Assembly (NCBI RefSeq): GCF_004745645.1
Contig: NZ_SRMB01000002.1
Span: 620,001 to 684,000, forward strand
Reading direction: 5' to 3'
Length of the DNA stretch: 64,000 bases
DNA from: Hymenobacter metallicola
GTDB taxonomy: Bacteria; Bacteroidota; Bacteroidia; Cytophagales; Hymenobacteraceae
Shown here one piece after another: positions 51,768 through 60,593 of the stretch. The stretch's first letter is position 1. Each line of letters starts with the position of its first letter. The notes below the pieces were generated by a model. It was not told the DNA's origin and did no database searches. It saw nothing but the letters and a program-made list of their open reading frames with translations. A program made the position numbers and the translations under genes.

Positions 51768-53813
51768 CTATTGCCCAGCCACGGTTACCCGGCTGCTGGA
51801 CAAGCTAACCGTCGGGGTGCTGGCCTTCATTTCCTGGGCCGTATGGTGGGCCAGGGCCATAATTGTCAGCATGGGATTTACCCCGCTGCAGGCCGGAAAG
51901 GCCGAGGCATCGGCGACGAACAGGTTGCGAACCTCCACCGTTTCTCCGTTGGGGCCTACCGGGTGAGTTGCCGCATTGCCGCCAATACGGCAGGTACTCA
52001 TTTGGTGGGCACTGTAGAGGCTGAACTGATTGGGTTTCCAGCCCAAGTGGGGCAGGTTATCGAGCACCTCGGGGTTGTGCAGCACTCCCTCGGCCGCGTG
52101 CAGCGTGGGCAAGGAGCCGTGGGGCAGGTATACTTTGCGGGCTCCGGCGGCCACATGAACCTGGGCGGCGGCCCGCACCCCGGCCAGCATACTGGCCCGG
52201 TCGAAGTCGCTCAGCACATAATCGATAAGGGGGGCGCCGTGCTTGTCGATGCTGACGCGGCCGCCGTCCCGGTCCCGGGTCAGCACGATGAAACTGCCCA
52301 GGTGCGCGGCTTCCAGCATCATTTGCTTGTGCTGCTCCCCACTAAGCCAGGGCAGCACCATAGCCATCAGCCCGGCGTGAGCGGGCGGCGTTTCAAGCTT
52401 AGCGCCAAAGTTGGTGCCGTTCAGGCGGGTGAAGCTGTCATTCACGACCGACATACTAGGGCCGTGCCAGGGGTTCATCGGATGCGGATAAACTCCGGAA
52501 ACGGCCACCGTGGGGTGCAGGTGCAGGTGCTGGCCGATGTGCGGGTGCTGCAGCCCGCTGCGCAAGAGCAAGGCGGGCGTCTGCACCGAGCCCCCGGCCA
52601 CAATGACGCGCTTGGCCCGCACCGTAATGCGTACCACCCGCCCGTCGGCGCTGGTATGCAGGGCTTCGGCCCCGGTTGCCGCTCCGGCCTGCACGGTCAC
52701 TTTCTCCACATACGTATCGGCCAGCAGCCGGGCCCCGTGCTGAAACGCCTGGAGCAGATACGTATTCAAAGTGCCCTGCTTGATGCCGTACCGGTCGCCC
52801 ATGGTGCTATAGCCCAAGCCCTGGAAGTGCTGCTCCGAGTCGGAAAGACCCTTTTCGTTGCGCGGAATCAGCTTCACGTCTTGCCCCAGCTTACGGGAGC
52901 CATCCCACAGCGCCTGATTTTGCCCATTGTGCCGGGTATAGGCCGTATTTACGCTCAGGGCCTGCGCTACGGCATCGAGGCTGTATTTGAACTGCTGGGA
53001 AGTGAAATGCGGCGCTTGGTGTTCCCGGGCCCACTCCTCCAGCACATAGTCGGGCGTGCGGAAGGAGCCGGCCCAGTTGACGGTAGTGCCGCCGCCCAGG
53101 CAGCTGCCGGCCAGCAGCGCGACACCCCCATCCTGGGTTGTCAGGGCACCTTTGGCATCGTAGAGCTTGCCCATCATATCTACTTCGCGCTGGGTAAAGT
53201 CGCACCCGTGGCAGTAGGGACCTTTTTCCAGCACCAGCACGTCGTAGCCCGCGGCCGCCATTTCGCCGGCCACTACCCCACCACCGGCCCCACTGCCGAT
53301 AACCAGCACGTCGCAGTCGTACGCCGTGTCGGTAGTAGGCTGCAGCGTGCGAATTGGCTTGGGGGTATCCACTACTTCATCGGGCAGCGGCCCGGGGTAG
53401 CCCATGCCTTGCCAGGCCTGGTTGCCCAGCTCGGCCGAGGAAGAACCGTAGTACAAAAACACCATCAGCTTGCGCAGGGCATGAAACCCTTTGCGCAGTT
53501 GCGGTACATTGCTCTGAGCCCAGCTGCGTAGCAGGTGCTGGCGCTGGTCCATATCCAGGCGCACGAATGGCTTCAGCGGACCAAACCACGTCAAGCCCAG
53601 CATCGGGTTGGCTAGCAGCCCCAGCAGCTTTTCAAACTCCTGCTGAGCACCCCGGGGCTGGGCACTCAGCACTTCGGCCACCTTCTGCATATCAATACCC
53701 TCGGAACCGGCCCGGGCCCAGAAGTCGGGCTGTTCGGAGCGCCCGGGCAGGGCCGGAATAAAGGTATCGGCGAGGGCCCGCAAGGTGGGATGATGAGCAG
53801 CGGAGAGAGTCAT
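51768..53813 (-). CDS. GMC-family alcohol oxidase / dehydrogenase with N-terminal extension
   Basis: A 681-residue flavoprotein. After a helical N-terminal part (about residues 1-160, gluconate dehydrogenase subunit 3-like) comes the FAD motif CDVLVIGSGAGGGVVAGE near 172, the GMC signatures LLAGSCLGGGTTVNW and VIVAGGSVQTPALLL, and the C-terminal LYSAHQMSTCRIGGN with the catalytic His. This layout matches long-chain fatty-alcohol oxidases. The gene precedes an aldehyde dehydrogenase on the same strand and may supply it with aldehyde. Confidence 0.88.
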   Translation of the reverse strand: MTLSAAHHPTLRALADTFIPALPGRSEQPDFWARAGSEGIDMQKVAEVLSAQPRGAQQEFEKLLGLLANPMLGLTWFGPLKPFVRLDMDQRQHLLRSWAQSNVPQLRKGFHALRKLMVFLYYGSSSAELGNQAWQGMGYPGPLPDEVVDTPKPIRTLQPTTDTAYDCDVLVIGSGAGGGVVAGEMAAAGYDVLVLEKGPYCHGCDFTQREVDMMGKLYDAKGALTTQDGGVALLAGSCLGGGTTVNWAGSFRTPDYVLEEWAREHQAPHFTSQQFKYSLDAVAQALSVNTAYTRHNGQNQALWDGSRKLGQDVKLIPRNEKGLSDSEQHFQGLGYSTMGDRYGIKQGTLNTYLLQAFQHGARLLADTYVEKVTVQAGAATGAEALHTSADGRVVRITVRAKRVIVAGGSVQTPALLLRSGLQHPHIGQHLHLHPTVAVSGVYPHPMNPWHGPSMSVVNDSFTRLNGTNFGAKLETPPAHAGLMAMVLPWLSGEQHKQMMLEAAHLGSFIVLTRDRDGGRVSIDKHGAPLIDYVLSDFDRASMLAGVRAAAQVHVAAGARKVYLPHGSLPTLHAAEGVLHNPEVLDNLPHLGWKPNQFSLYSAHQMSTCRIGGNAATHPVGPNGETVEVRNLFVADASAFPACSGVNPMLTIMALAHHTAQEMKASTPTVSLSSSRVTVAGQ

Positions 53814-53958
53814 GGGCGGGAGAGAAAAGCGCGGAGCCCCCGGACCGGTGTGGCAAGCCGGGGTTCTGAAAAGTTCGTCAATTTCTCCCAGATAGTAGGC
53901 ATGCCTCCTATATTTTCCGGGCTAAGCCCGCCGACTTCGCCCCTGCACTTGTCTACGC

Positions 53959-55407
53959 TCAGAACAAGCGCATCAGCCAGTCGATCATCTTCTGCACCTT
54001 ACTCGTGTAGGGCGGATACATTAGCTTGATGCCGGTGCGGCCGGTACGCTGCTTAAGCACTGCCTTTTCATTGGAGAAAGCCAGAAAGCCGTAGTGCCCG
54101 TGGGCTTTGCCCATGCCGCTGTTGCCCACTCCGCCAAAGGGCAGTTCGGGGTGAGCCAGGTGCAGGATGGTTTCGTTGACGCAGCAGCCACCCGCCGCCA
54201 CATGTTGAATCAAGTAGCGCTGATTCTCGGCATTCTGCGTGAACAGGTACAGCGCCAACGGCCGCGGACGAGCATTCACGAAGTCGGCGGCTTCCATCAA
54301 CGTGCGGAAGGGCTGTATGGGCAGCAGAGGGCCGAAAATTTCTTCCTGCATCACCCGGCTTTCGGGCGAGGCTCCCAGCAGCAGCGTGGGCTCGATGAAG
54401 CACTGGCTACCGTCCACAATCCCGCCCATTGCCACTTGGGCCCCTTCGCGCTGGGCATCTTCCAACAAACCCGAAAGCCGGGCAAAGTGGTGCTTGTTAA
54501 CGATGCGGGCGTAAGAATCGGAATGCACTACGCCTTCACCTTGGGGGTCGTAGAAGCGCCCGACGGCCTGCCGCACCTCCTGCACAAACCGCTCCTGCAC
54601 GCTTTCGTGTACCAGCACGTAGTCGGGCGCCACGCAGGTTTGCCCGGCATTAATGAACTTGCCCCACACGATTTTCTCGGCGGCGTCGCGCAGGTTAGCC
54701 GTAGCGTCGATGAGCACCGGCGACTTACCACCCAGTTCCAGCGTCACGCTGGTCAGGTGCTCGGCCGCGGCCCGCATCACGACTTTGCCAATGACAGGGC
54801 TACCGGTAAAGAAAATGTGGTCGAAGGGCAGGCGAAGTAGCTCCGTGGCCACGTCTTTGTCGCCTTCCACGACGGCTACCTCGGCGGGGTCGAATAGCTC
54901 CCGGGCCATGCGGCTGAGCAGTGCAGCCACGGCCGGCGTCATCTCCGAGGGTTTGATGATGCAGCAGTTGCCGGCGGCCAGGGCCGAAACCAGCGGGTCG
55001 ATGGCCAGATAGAAAGGATAGTTCCAGGGTGCTACAATCAGGCAAACCCCTTTGGGCTCGTAGTACACCCAGGAAGTAGTGCCCAGCAGCGACATAGGCG
55101 TACCGACCCGGCGCGGGCGCATCCACTGCTTCAGATGCGCGAGCGTGTGCTTGATTTCCACCTGGGACGACCAGATTTCGGTAACATCGGTTTCAGCCCG
55201 GGGCTTGCGAAAATCGGCGTACAGGGCATCTTGAATGGCGACGCGGTTTTGTTCAATCCACTGGCCAAGCTTGCGCAGTCGCCCGGCCCGGTCTTCGGCG
55301 GACGCCCGGCGCAGTACTGGGGCCCGCAGCTGTTGTCGCGCAAACAGAGCGGCAGGCGAATCAGCCACAGGGGCTAGAGTAGGAACTACAGCCGGGCCAG
55401 AAATCAT
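53959..55407 (-). CDS. Aldehyde dehydrogenase, class 3-like
   Basis: A 482-residue NAD(P)-dependent aldehyde dehydrogenase. Features: VAPWNYPFYLAIDPLVSAL (cofactor pocket), VTLELGGKSPVLI (catalytic Glu) and GQTCVAPDYVLVH with Cys near residue 256. LPFGGVGNSGMGKAHGHYGF is the class 3 C-terminal block, and the hydrophobic end (VQKMIDWLMRLF) resembles the tail of fatty-aldehyde dehydrogenases. Together with the upstream-strand neighbour GMC oxidase, about 145 bp downstream, it fits a fatty alcohol to fatty acid route. An imperfect 20-bp dyad follows its start. Confidence 0.92.
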   Translation of the reverse strand: MISGPAVVPTLAPVADSPAALFARQQLRAPVLRRASAEDRAGRLRKLGQWIEQNRVAIQDALYADFRKPRAETDVTEIWSSQVEIKHTLAHLKQWMRPRRVGTPMSLLGTTSWVYYEPKGVCLIVAPWNYPFYLAIDPLVSALAAGNCCIIKPSEMTPAVAALLSRMARELFDPAEVAVVEGDKDVATELLRLPFDHIFFTGSPVIGKVVMRAAAEHLTSVTLELGGKSPVLIDATANLRDAAEKIVWGKFINAGQTCVAPDYVLVHESVQERFVQEVRQAVGRFYDPQGEGVVHSDSYARIVNKHHFARLSGLLEDAQREGAQVAMGGIVDGSQCFIEPTLLLGASPESRVMQEEIFGPLLPIQPFRTLMEAADFVNARPRPLALYLFTQNAENQRYLIQHVAAGGCCVNETILHLAHPELPFGGVGNSGMGKAHGHYGFLAFSNEKAVLKQRTGRTGIKLMYPPYTSKVQKMIDWLMRLF

Positions 55408-55434
55408 CGGGGCAGGTAGAAATAAATGGGAAAT

Positions 55435-55487
55435 AGCCTAAAGTACGCAAACGAGCCGTAAAAGCTGTCGTTTGCCTACTTTAGGCT
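55435..55487. repeat. Inverted repeat upstream of the aldehyde dehydrogenase
   Basis: Bases 55435-55454 and 55468-55487 are a 20-bp inverted repeat with one mismatch and a 13-base loop. It lies between the aldehyde dehydrogenase start and the zinc-finger/HTH gene end, so it may be a terminator for the latter or an operator. Confidence 0.6.
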
Positions 55488-55513
55488 ATACCCTATTCTA
55501 CTAGCGCCAACGG

Positions 55514-55792
55514 CTAGGTAAGCTGCGGCACGTAGCTAGGATAGTCGGCGTTGCTGTGCTGACGGACCCACTTGGCAACAGTCACATTGCTCACCGATAA
55601 CAGCCGCCCGATGGCGCGGTGGTTGTAGCCGGCTATGGCCAGATCTATGGCTTTGCGCTTGATTTCAGTCGGATAACCACGCTTGATGTTGGTGGTATAA
55701 TTGTAGTTGCAGGCCAAGCAGCAGTAGCGTTGCCGGTCTAATACAATGCCGTTTTTGATGTAATTCTCGGAGTCACAACGTGCACATTTCAT
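55514..55792 (-). CDS. IS1 InsA-like zinc-finger and HTH protein, orphan
   Basis: A 92-residue protein with a CxxC...CxxC zinc ribbon (MKCARCDSENYIKNG, YCCLACNYNY) followed by an HTH (LAIAGYNHRAIGRLLSVSNV, then VAKWVRQ). This is the InsA layout of IS1-type elements. No InsB reading frame, terminal repeat or frameshift signal is found in the flanking sequence, so it is a remnant or an independent small regulator. Start MKCARCD at 55792 preferred to the hydrophobic extension to 55849. It closes the directon containing the peptide system. Confidence 0.75.
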   Translation of the reverse strand: MKCARCDSENYIKNGIVLDRQRYCCLACNYNYTTNIKRGYPTEIKRKAIDLAIAGYNHRAIGRLLSVSNVTVAKWVRQHSNADYPSYVPQLT

Positions 55793-55935
55793 AGTGGTAG
55801 AACATAAAGTATATAAATAAAATAATAAATAATCGTATAATAATTGCAATATACACCTGCCTGGGGGTGCTCAATGACACCTGCACAAGGCACCTCGCAG
55901 CCGACGAACAAGCAGCTGGTGCGGAGCGCTCTTCT

Positions 55936-56679
55936 TTAGAGATCCTGCTTGCGTAAGAGCAGATACGCAGCCGCCCAAAAAAGCCCAATGTAAGCCAGGG
56001 CGAAGGGCAGCACGCTCAACGGGGCCTGCATATTCAACTGGGTAATGCCCACCGCCGGACTTGGCGTAAGAGTGAAAAGAATGTTGGAGGGCAAAAGACT
56101 GGCGAGGTTGCGGGGCACCCGGTTGCGTACCAGGGGCTCAACTAAAAAAATGTATAAGAAGAACAGCAGCGTGGCCATGCCATTTTTGCGCACCAACACC
56201 CCGATAAACAGCGCAAACGACAGAAAACCGACCAGTTGCACGGCCCCGAATACGACAGGCAGCAAGCTAGTAGCCATTGGCACGGGGTTGGCGCCGTAGC
56301 GCAGCGCATAAAACAAGCCGATAACTCCTGTGGTCAGCAGGGCAAAAACGACGAGCAGCAGGGCATCGAAAAATTTGATTTGCAGCAACTTGCCATAAGA
56401 AGCCCCATCAATGAGCTGCTGGCGAAAAATGCGGTACTGAAAGTCGTCGGTGGTCAAAATCAGAAACAGAATAACGAGCAGCAGGCTAAACAAACTACCC
56501 GTAGAGGCCAGCCGGCCCCACAGCACCGGAAAGGCATAGGTAAGTTCTGGCGCCTGACCAACTGGCTGGTTAAGCTTGTAGCCTTCCAGAACATACAGGA
56601 AAAACAACACCACGTACAGGAGCAGCACTCCCGCGGCCGTGCGGTATTGCACGAGCTTACGAGCTTCTAAGACAAGCAT
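55936..56679 (-). CDS. ABC-2 type permease of the peptide cluster
   Basis: A 247-residue membrane protein with about six helices (AGVLLLYVVLFFLYVLEGY at 20-40; FSLLLVILFLILTT; ALLLVVFALLTTGVIGLFYA; FLSFALFIGVLVR; TLLFFLYIFLVEPLV; ALAYIGLFWAAAYLLL). The first residues resemble ABC-2 permeases that start MLVLEARKLVQYRT. It pairs with the ATPase gene 67 bp upstream. In lantibiotic systems such pairs confer self-immunity (LanFEG-like), and that or peptide export is likely here. Confidence 0.85.
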   Translation of the reverse strand: MLVLEARKLVQYRTAAGVLLLYVVLFFLYVLEGYKLNQPVGQAPELTYAFPVLWGRLASTGSLFSLLLVILFLILTTDDFQYRIFRQQLIDGASYGKLLQIKFFDALLLVVFALLTTGVIGLFYALRYGANPVPMATSLLPVVFGAVQLVGFLSFALFIGVLVRKNGMATLLFFLYIFLVEPLVRNRVPRNLASLLPSNILFTLTPSPAVGITQLNMQAPLSVLPFALAYIGLFWAAAYLLLRKQDL

Positions 56680-56746
56680 AGCAAACAGGAATAAAGAATA
56701 ATAATAGCCTAATAAAATAGACCCTAATGAGCAGCTAGCTTAGCGG

Positions 56747-57646
56747 TTAGCGGTTGATAAGCGCGAAAAACTGCGTTTCAAGGTTTCGGCGCACGGGCGT
56801 GATTTCGGATACCACAATACCTTGGGCAAACAAGGCCATGTTCAGGTCGCCGGGGTGGTAGCCGCTGGTCATGTTCAGGCTGGTATAGCCATTGCCTTCG
56901 TCCTGCAGATCGGTCACCCAGGGCAAGCCACCCAGCACCTGCCGCAGCTGCTGGGTGGTAGTTTCGGGCCGGGGCCGAATCAGGGTGCGGCCGGCGGTGC
57001 CGAAGAAAGACTCTACCGGGCCGGTAGCGCACACCTGGCCTTTGTTGAGCACCACTAAGTGGGTACACATTTTCTCTATTTCATCCAGCAAGTGACTGGA
57101 GATGATAACCGTCTTGCCGCGGGCAGCCAGGTCCAGAATCAGCGTGCGCACTTCCACAATACCCTGGGGGTCGAGGCCATTGGTGGGCTCATCCAGCACC
57201 AGCACCTCGGGGTTGCCAAGTAGCGTGGCGGCAATGGCCAGTCGCTGTTTCATACCGAGGGAAAAGGTCTGAAATCGGTCGTGCTGCCGGGCTAGCAGGC
57301 CCGTTTCGGCCAGCGCACTGGCAATGCTGCTTTTGGCCACGCGCTTAATGGCCGCCACCCGCTCCAGGTTCTGGTAAGCCGAGAGGTAGGGGTAGAAATT
57401 AGGGGCCTCCAGCATGGCCCCGATACGGCGCTTGGTAGCTTCCGAGAGTGGCTCGGAAAACCAGCGAACCGAACCGCTAGTAGCGTGCAGCACGCCCAGG
57501 GCCATTCCCATGGTGGTGGTTTTGCCGCTGCCATTGGGCCCGAGCAAGCCAAATACACTGCCCGCTGGCACCTGAAACGATACGGCCTGCACGGCGGTGG
57601 CACGACCATACACCTTGGTCAGGGCATCAATCTCCAATACATACAT
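56747..57646 (-). CDS. ABC transporter ATPase of the peptide cluster
   Basis: A 299-residue ATPase of the ABC-2/drug-bacteriocin group. Walker A LLGPNGSGKTTTMGMAL near residue 35, the signature TFSLGMKQRLAIAATLL, Walker B LVLDEPTNGLDPQG, and the switch His in VIISSHLLDE. A C-terminal 70-residue extension (LIRPRPETTTQQL ...) is typical of bacitracin- or lantibiotic-immunity ATPases. It has a single permease partner just downstream and is 53 bp after a multi-pass membrane protein gene. Confidence 0.93.
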   Translation of the reverse strand: MYVLEIDALTKVYGRATAVQAVSFQVPAGSVFGLLGPNGSGKTTTMGMALGVLHATSGSVRWFSEPLSEATKRRIGAMLEAPNFYPYLSAYQNLERVAAIKRVAKSSIASALAETGLLARQHDRFQTFSLGMKQRLAIAATLLGNPEVLVLDEPTNGLDPQGIVEVRTLILDLAARGKTVIISSHLLDEIEKMCTHLVVLNKGQVCATGPVESFFGTAGRTLIRPRPETTTQQLRQVLGGLPWVTDLQDEGNGYTSLNMTSGYHPGDLNMALFAQGIVVSEITPVRRNLETQFFALINR

Positions 57647-57699
57647 GGCACTACCTTATTACGCACTTCTATAATTATAACTACTGGCTAACTCCGGCG

Positions 57700-58236
57700 T
57701 CAGGCGATAACCGCCCGGCGTTTCGACACTGAGCGGGCTATTGGCAGCGCTATCAGGTAGCCCAATAGTACGAAAAATATGTTGGCCTCCAAATTCTGCG
57801 AGAAAAAAGCCGTGGTAGCAAATCGATTGATTTCGAACTCATTTACCACATGGCCATTCGATTCCATCATTTGGCGCATACCATCGGCATAGGCCACCGA
57901 CAGCGTCTGGTCCACGAAGCCGAAGAACAGGTAATCGGCTCCGTAGGCCAGCCCGACAGTGAGCAGAACCAGCACTGCGTACAGGTACTTTTTGGGGACT
58001 TGCGCCAGCACGTAGGTGTCATCCAGGGCAAATACCCGGCTGTAGGCACTGAGGCCCACCGCAATGGTCGTCCCGAACAGAATCAGGCCCGGCAGCAGCG
58101 CCAGTAGAGAAGTTTGCAGGTAGGTATAGCTGCCCTGGTCCATCATCAGATAGGCCGCGCCATACATCAGCACTAAAGCTCCCAGAGCACTCAGCAGCGC
58201 GTAAGGAAAGAAGGCAGATACAACGATTCTTTTCAT
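57700..58236 (-). CDS. Multi-pass membrane protein, DUF4199-like
   Basis: A 178-residue protein with four hydrophobic helices: YALLSALGALVLMYGAAYL, LQTSLLALLPGLILFGTTI, LYAVLVLLTVGLAYGADYLF and ANIFFVLLGYLIALPIA. Before the last helix it has VDQTLSVAYADGMRQMMES, an acidic soluble loop that recalls DUF4199. The recorded longer frame (to 58785) is an out-of-place extension through the HTTM gene; ATG 58236 is right after it. In its place in the operon it could be an immunity protein, like SdpI, but the sequence does not show that. Confidence 0.72.
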   Translation of the reverse strand: MKRIVVSAFFPYALLSALGALVLMYGAAYLMMDQGSYTYLQTSLLALLPGLILFGTTIAVGLSAYSRVFALDDTYVLAQVPKKYLYAVLVLLTVGLAYGADYLFFGFVDQTLSVAYADGMRQMMESNGHVVNEFEINRFATTAFFSQNLEANIFFVLLGYLIALPIARSVSKRRAVIA

Positions 58237-58286
58237 AGAATTTAATAGAGCGAGCCGTGGGGGCTCTGGGTAAAGGATAAAAACAG

Positions 58287-58310
58287 AAGCCGGCAAAAAA
58301 CCGGCTTGCT
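58287..58310 (-). terminator. Hairpin between HTTM gene and downstream membrane gene
   Basis: A 7-bp GC-rich stem (AAGCCGG/CCGGCTT) with a T-rich loop and a following run of T on the minus strand. It could reduce transcription into the transport genes. Confidence 0.6.
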
Positions 58311-58322
58311 GTGTGCAGTTGG

Positions 58323-59306
58323 CTACTGCTGGGGCACCTCGACGGCTTGCACTTGGGCCTCCAGGCCCGCAGGTTCTGCAGTCGTTACCCGGCCCAGGGC
58401 GCCTTTGAGGCGGTTGAGCCATTTGGTGAAATAAGCTCCCACAAGCTGATACTCCCGGTCGGGCACGAACACGAAGTACGTACCAATCATAATCCAGGAG
58501 AAGTTGTCGATACGCATGAAGACCCAGATGCCCACGTGCAGCAGCACGCCGCAGAGCAGCACGATGTTGCGAGTCTGACGGAACCACACCAGGAAGGCAA
58601 ACGACAGTTCCCACAACACGGTGAAGTAAGTGCTCAGCACCACGAAGTAGTGGTTGGAAGTCAGCGGAATGTTCCAGTCCGTCTGGCGGAACTCCTCGAC
58701 CCGCATGGTGTAGTAAGTGGCCGTACCATTGAGCCACATCGTGCCCTGCATTTTGGCTACTGCGGTGAAGAAGTAGATAAAGCACACCTGAATCATCAGC
58801 CCGCGAGTGGCCAGGGAAGTTACTACATCAATCAGGGCCGACATCACCTTATTGTCCTGAAAACGCTCCAGACCGCGCAGCCGCACGTCGTAGATAAAGT
58901 GGCGGTAGGAATGGGCCAACACCAGGAAGGGCAGCGTCACCTGAATCACATTGTCGGAGCCGTCGAGGATGAAGTTGTTGCGCATGTTGAGAATCATCAG
59001 CGCGGCAAAGAACACGGTACCCACCACGCGCTGGTAAATGCCGAACAGGAACAGGAAGGCCAGCACAAAAATCAGCACCACAAACAGCTGGGAAGCATGG
59101 GGCAGGTAGAACGGATATTCCAGATACCGGAAGAAACTGGCGCCCATGGCCTGCTGGTAGATGCTGTAGTTAGCAATAGCATTGGCGCCGAAAAGGCTGT
59201 CGGCCATGCCGTAGTAGAAGATCATATTCTTCATCACCAGGAAGGATAAAATCACCCGGTAGATGGACAGGCCAATAGAGCTTGTATCGTTCGATAAGGT
59301 TTTCAT
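58323..59306 (-). CDS. HTTM-domain membrane protein (SdpB / vitamin K carboxylase-like)
   Basis: A 327-residue integral membrane protein with the HTTM pattern of the SdpB and vitamin K-dependent gamma-carboxylase superfamily. Visible are IYRVILSFLVMKNMIFYYG, FVVLIFVLAFLFLFGIYQ, GSDNVIQVTLPFLVLAHSY, CFIYFFTAVAKMQGTMWLNG (the Q/YFF...K...W.nG motif), ELSFAFLVWFRQTRN and LLCGVLLHVGIWVFM. In Bacillus, SdpB is needed to mature the SdpC toxin. The C-terminus is a Glu-rich cytoplasmic tail. It follows the DUF5819-like gene by 30 bp. Confidence 0.85.
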   Translation of the reverse strand: MKTLSNDTSSIGLSIYRVILSFLVMKNMIFYYGMADSLFGANAIANYSIYQQAMGASFFRYLEYPFYLPHASQLFVVLIFVLAFLFLFGIYQRVVGTVFFAALMILNMRNNFILDGSDNVIQVTLPFLVLAHSYRHFIYDVRLRGLERFQDNKVMSALIDVVTSLATRGLMIQVCFIYFFTAVAKMQGTMWLNGTATYYTMRVEEFRQTDWNIPLTSNHYFVVLSTYFTVLWELSFAFLVWFRQTRNIVLLCGVLLHVGIWVFMRIDNFSWIMIGTYFVFVPDREYQLVGAYFTKWLNRLKGALGRVTTAEPAGLEAQVQAVEVPQQ

Positions 59307-59335
59307 AATCTATAGTATAGCTTCAAACGCGTGAC

Positions 59336-59992
59336 TTACAGAATTTTATACTCCTTGCTGGTACTATGGGTATAGGTATAGTTCTTCTTGTCGAAGTAAT
59401 CCAGATCACGCTTTGAGAAGCGGGGGAAATGCGCATTTTGGATGCTATAGCGCACCCGCACCGAGTCGGGGCGGCCGAAGCCGGCCGGCTTGCCCAGGCG
59501 GGAGTACACATAGCTGGAATATTGCAGCAGTCCTTTATGCCCGGTGCATTCGCGCACGGCAATAGGATACAGGCGCTCGGCCTTCAGGCTGTCGTTTTTG
59601 AGAGTATCGTTTTCGGCCACGTAGTCCTTAAACTTCCGATTGAACTCCATGATGTCGATGACACCGGAGGAAATGTGCTTGAGCACACGCTGCACCGGGG
59701 ACCAGAAAGCCGTTTTTTTCTCTTGCAGCAGGGGCGTCACGGCGTCCTGCCATTCGGTGGTGTGCACGCGGCCCTGCGCATACACTTTGTACTGGTACAT
59801 CACCGTCCAGTTGGAGCTGACGGGGTTGGGAGCAAACAGGTTCCAGTTCTGCTGAAAGATGGGAAACATGTGCTCGGCAATTTCCCGCTTAAACTGATGC
59901 TTGATAGGGTTGTCGGGGAGAAGGGAGAAGGCAACAATCAGGAAGTGGGCTCCCAGCAGCGTGCTAAATAAGATTCGGATACCAGTTTTCAT
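59336..59992 (-). CDS. DUF5819 / SdpA-like protein
   Basis: A 218-residue protein with one N-terminal membrane helix (FSTLLGAHFLIVAFSLL) and the diagnostic MFPIFQQNWNLFAPNPVSSN, recalling the NW..FAP.P signature of DUF5819 and the SdpA family. A charged periplasmic or cytosolic part follows (TTEWQDAVTPLLQEKKTAFW, GFGRPDSVRVRYS). It is directly upstream of the HTTM gene and downstream of two peptide genes, exactly the sdpA-sdpB position. Its biochemical role is unknown. Confidence 0.78.
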   Translation of the reverse strand: MKTGIRILFSTLLGAHFLIVAFSLLPDNPIKHQFKREIAEHMFPIFQQNWNLFAPNPVSSNWTVMYQYKVYAQGRVHTTEWQDAVTPLLQEKKTAFWSPVQRVLKHISSGVIDIMEFNRKFKDYVAENDTLKNDSLKAERLYPIAVRECTGHKGLLQYSSYVYSRLGKPAGFGRPDSVRVRYSIQNAHFPRFSKRDLDYFDKKNYTYTHSTSKEYKIL

Positions 59993-60260
59993 GGAATAGG
60001 GTCGGTATAGAGGATAAACTATCTAAATAAAAGGCAGAGCGTTCTGCTTCAGGCACGGTAGCATCCGGGCGGGAGGCCAGGCCGGCAAGGGGAAGCACAG
60101 AAGCCGACAACGACCAGGATACCGATGGAACTGGTACCCACTAAATCAGGCAAGTAAATACGCTGTCCCCCGGTCAGATTCTCTCACCAAAAGGACAGCG
60201 TATCTACGCCTTGACATGCGCCGGGTATGACTGCTTGGCAGCTCCCAGCGCCTGCACCGA
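59993..60260. other. Spacer with dyad between peptides and maturation genes
   Basis: An 11-bp inverted repeat (ATACGCTGTCC near 60158-60168 and its complement near 60192-60202) with a roughly 23-base loop lies here. It may lower transcription from the peptide genes into the maturation genes so that peptides are made in excess. No ORF is supported. Confidence 0.45.
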
Positions 60261-60536
60261 CTACTTATCGAACGACGAGAAGTCGTTGCTCGAGTACGAC
60301 TGCTCGATCGAGCGGTTCAGGGAATTAACCGGAGGCTTGGAGTTGAAGCCATCCACGATGCCGCGGAAGAAATCCTGCACGTCACCCCAGATTTGATCAT
60401 CGGCCAGCGACTCGGAAGCCAGTTCCGTCGACAGGGAAGCGCCCATGGCAACCTGGCTGTTAGAGGAGGCGATGAACATGAAAACCGACAGAGCACCGAT
60501 GGCCAGAGCCTTGGGAAGAGTTGAGAGCTTTTTCAT
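60261..60536 (-). CDS. Putative secreted peptide precursor 1
   Basis: A 91-residue protein. N-terminal signal-like part: MKKLSTLPKALAIGALSVF followed by MFIASSNSQVAMGAS, then an acidic mature segment (ESLADDQIWGDVQDFFRGI) and the tail SIEQSYSSNDFSSFDK. The last 11 residues match those of the next peptide almost exactly (YSSNDFSSFDK versus YSSSDFSSFDK). It contains no cysteine, so it differs from the disulfide-bearing SdpC toxin. Position upstream of the DUF5819 and HTTM genes suggests a maturation substrate. Second of two adjacent precursor genes. Confidence 0.78.
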   Translation of the reverse strand: MKKLSTLPKALAIGALSVFMFIASSNSQVAMGASLSTELASESLADDQIWGDVQDFFRGIVDGFNSKPPVNSLNRSIEQSYSSNDFSSFDK

Positions 60537-60593
60537 AATAAGGTAGAGTAAAAGGTAGAAGAGATAAGAAAGGTAAACGGGGGCCGCAGAGGC

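Noticed and set aside
51687..53531. 614-codon plus-strand frame opposite the GMC oxidase
   Set aside because: Antisense shadow; no domain recognisable.
57700..58785. 361-codon version of the multi-pass membrane protein
   Set aside because: The first half is read through the HTTM gene in another frame and is low-complexity; ATG at 58236 starts the real membrane protein.
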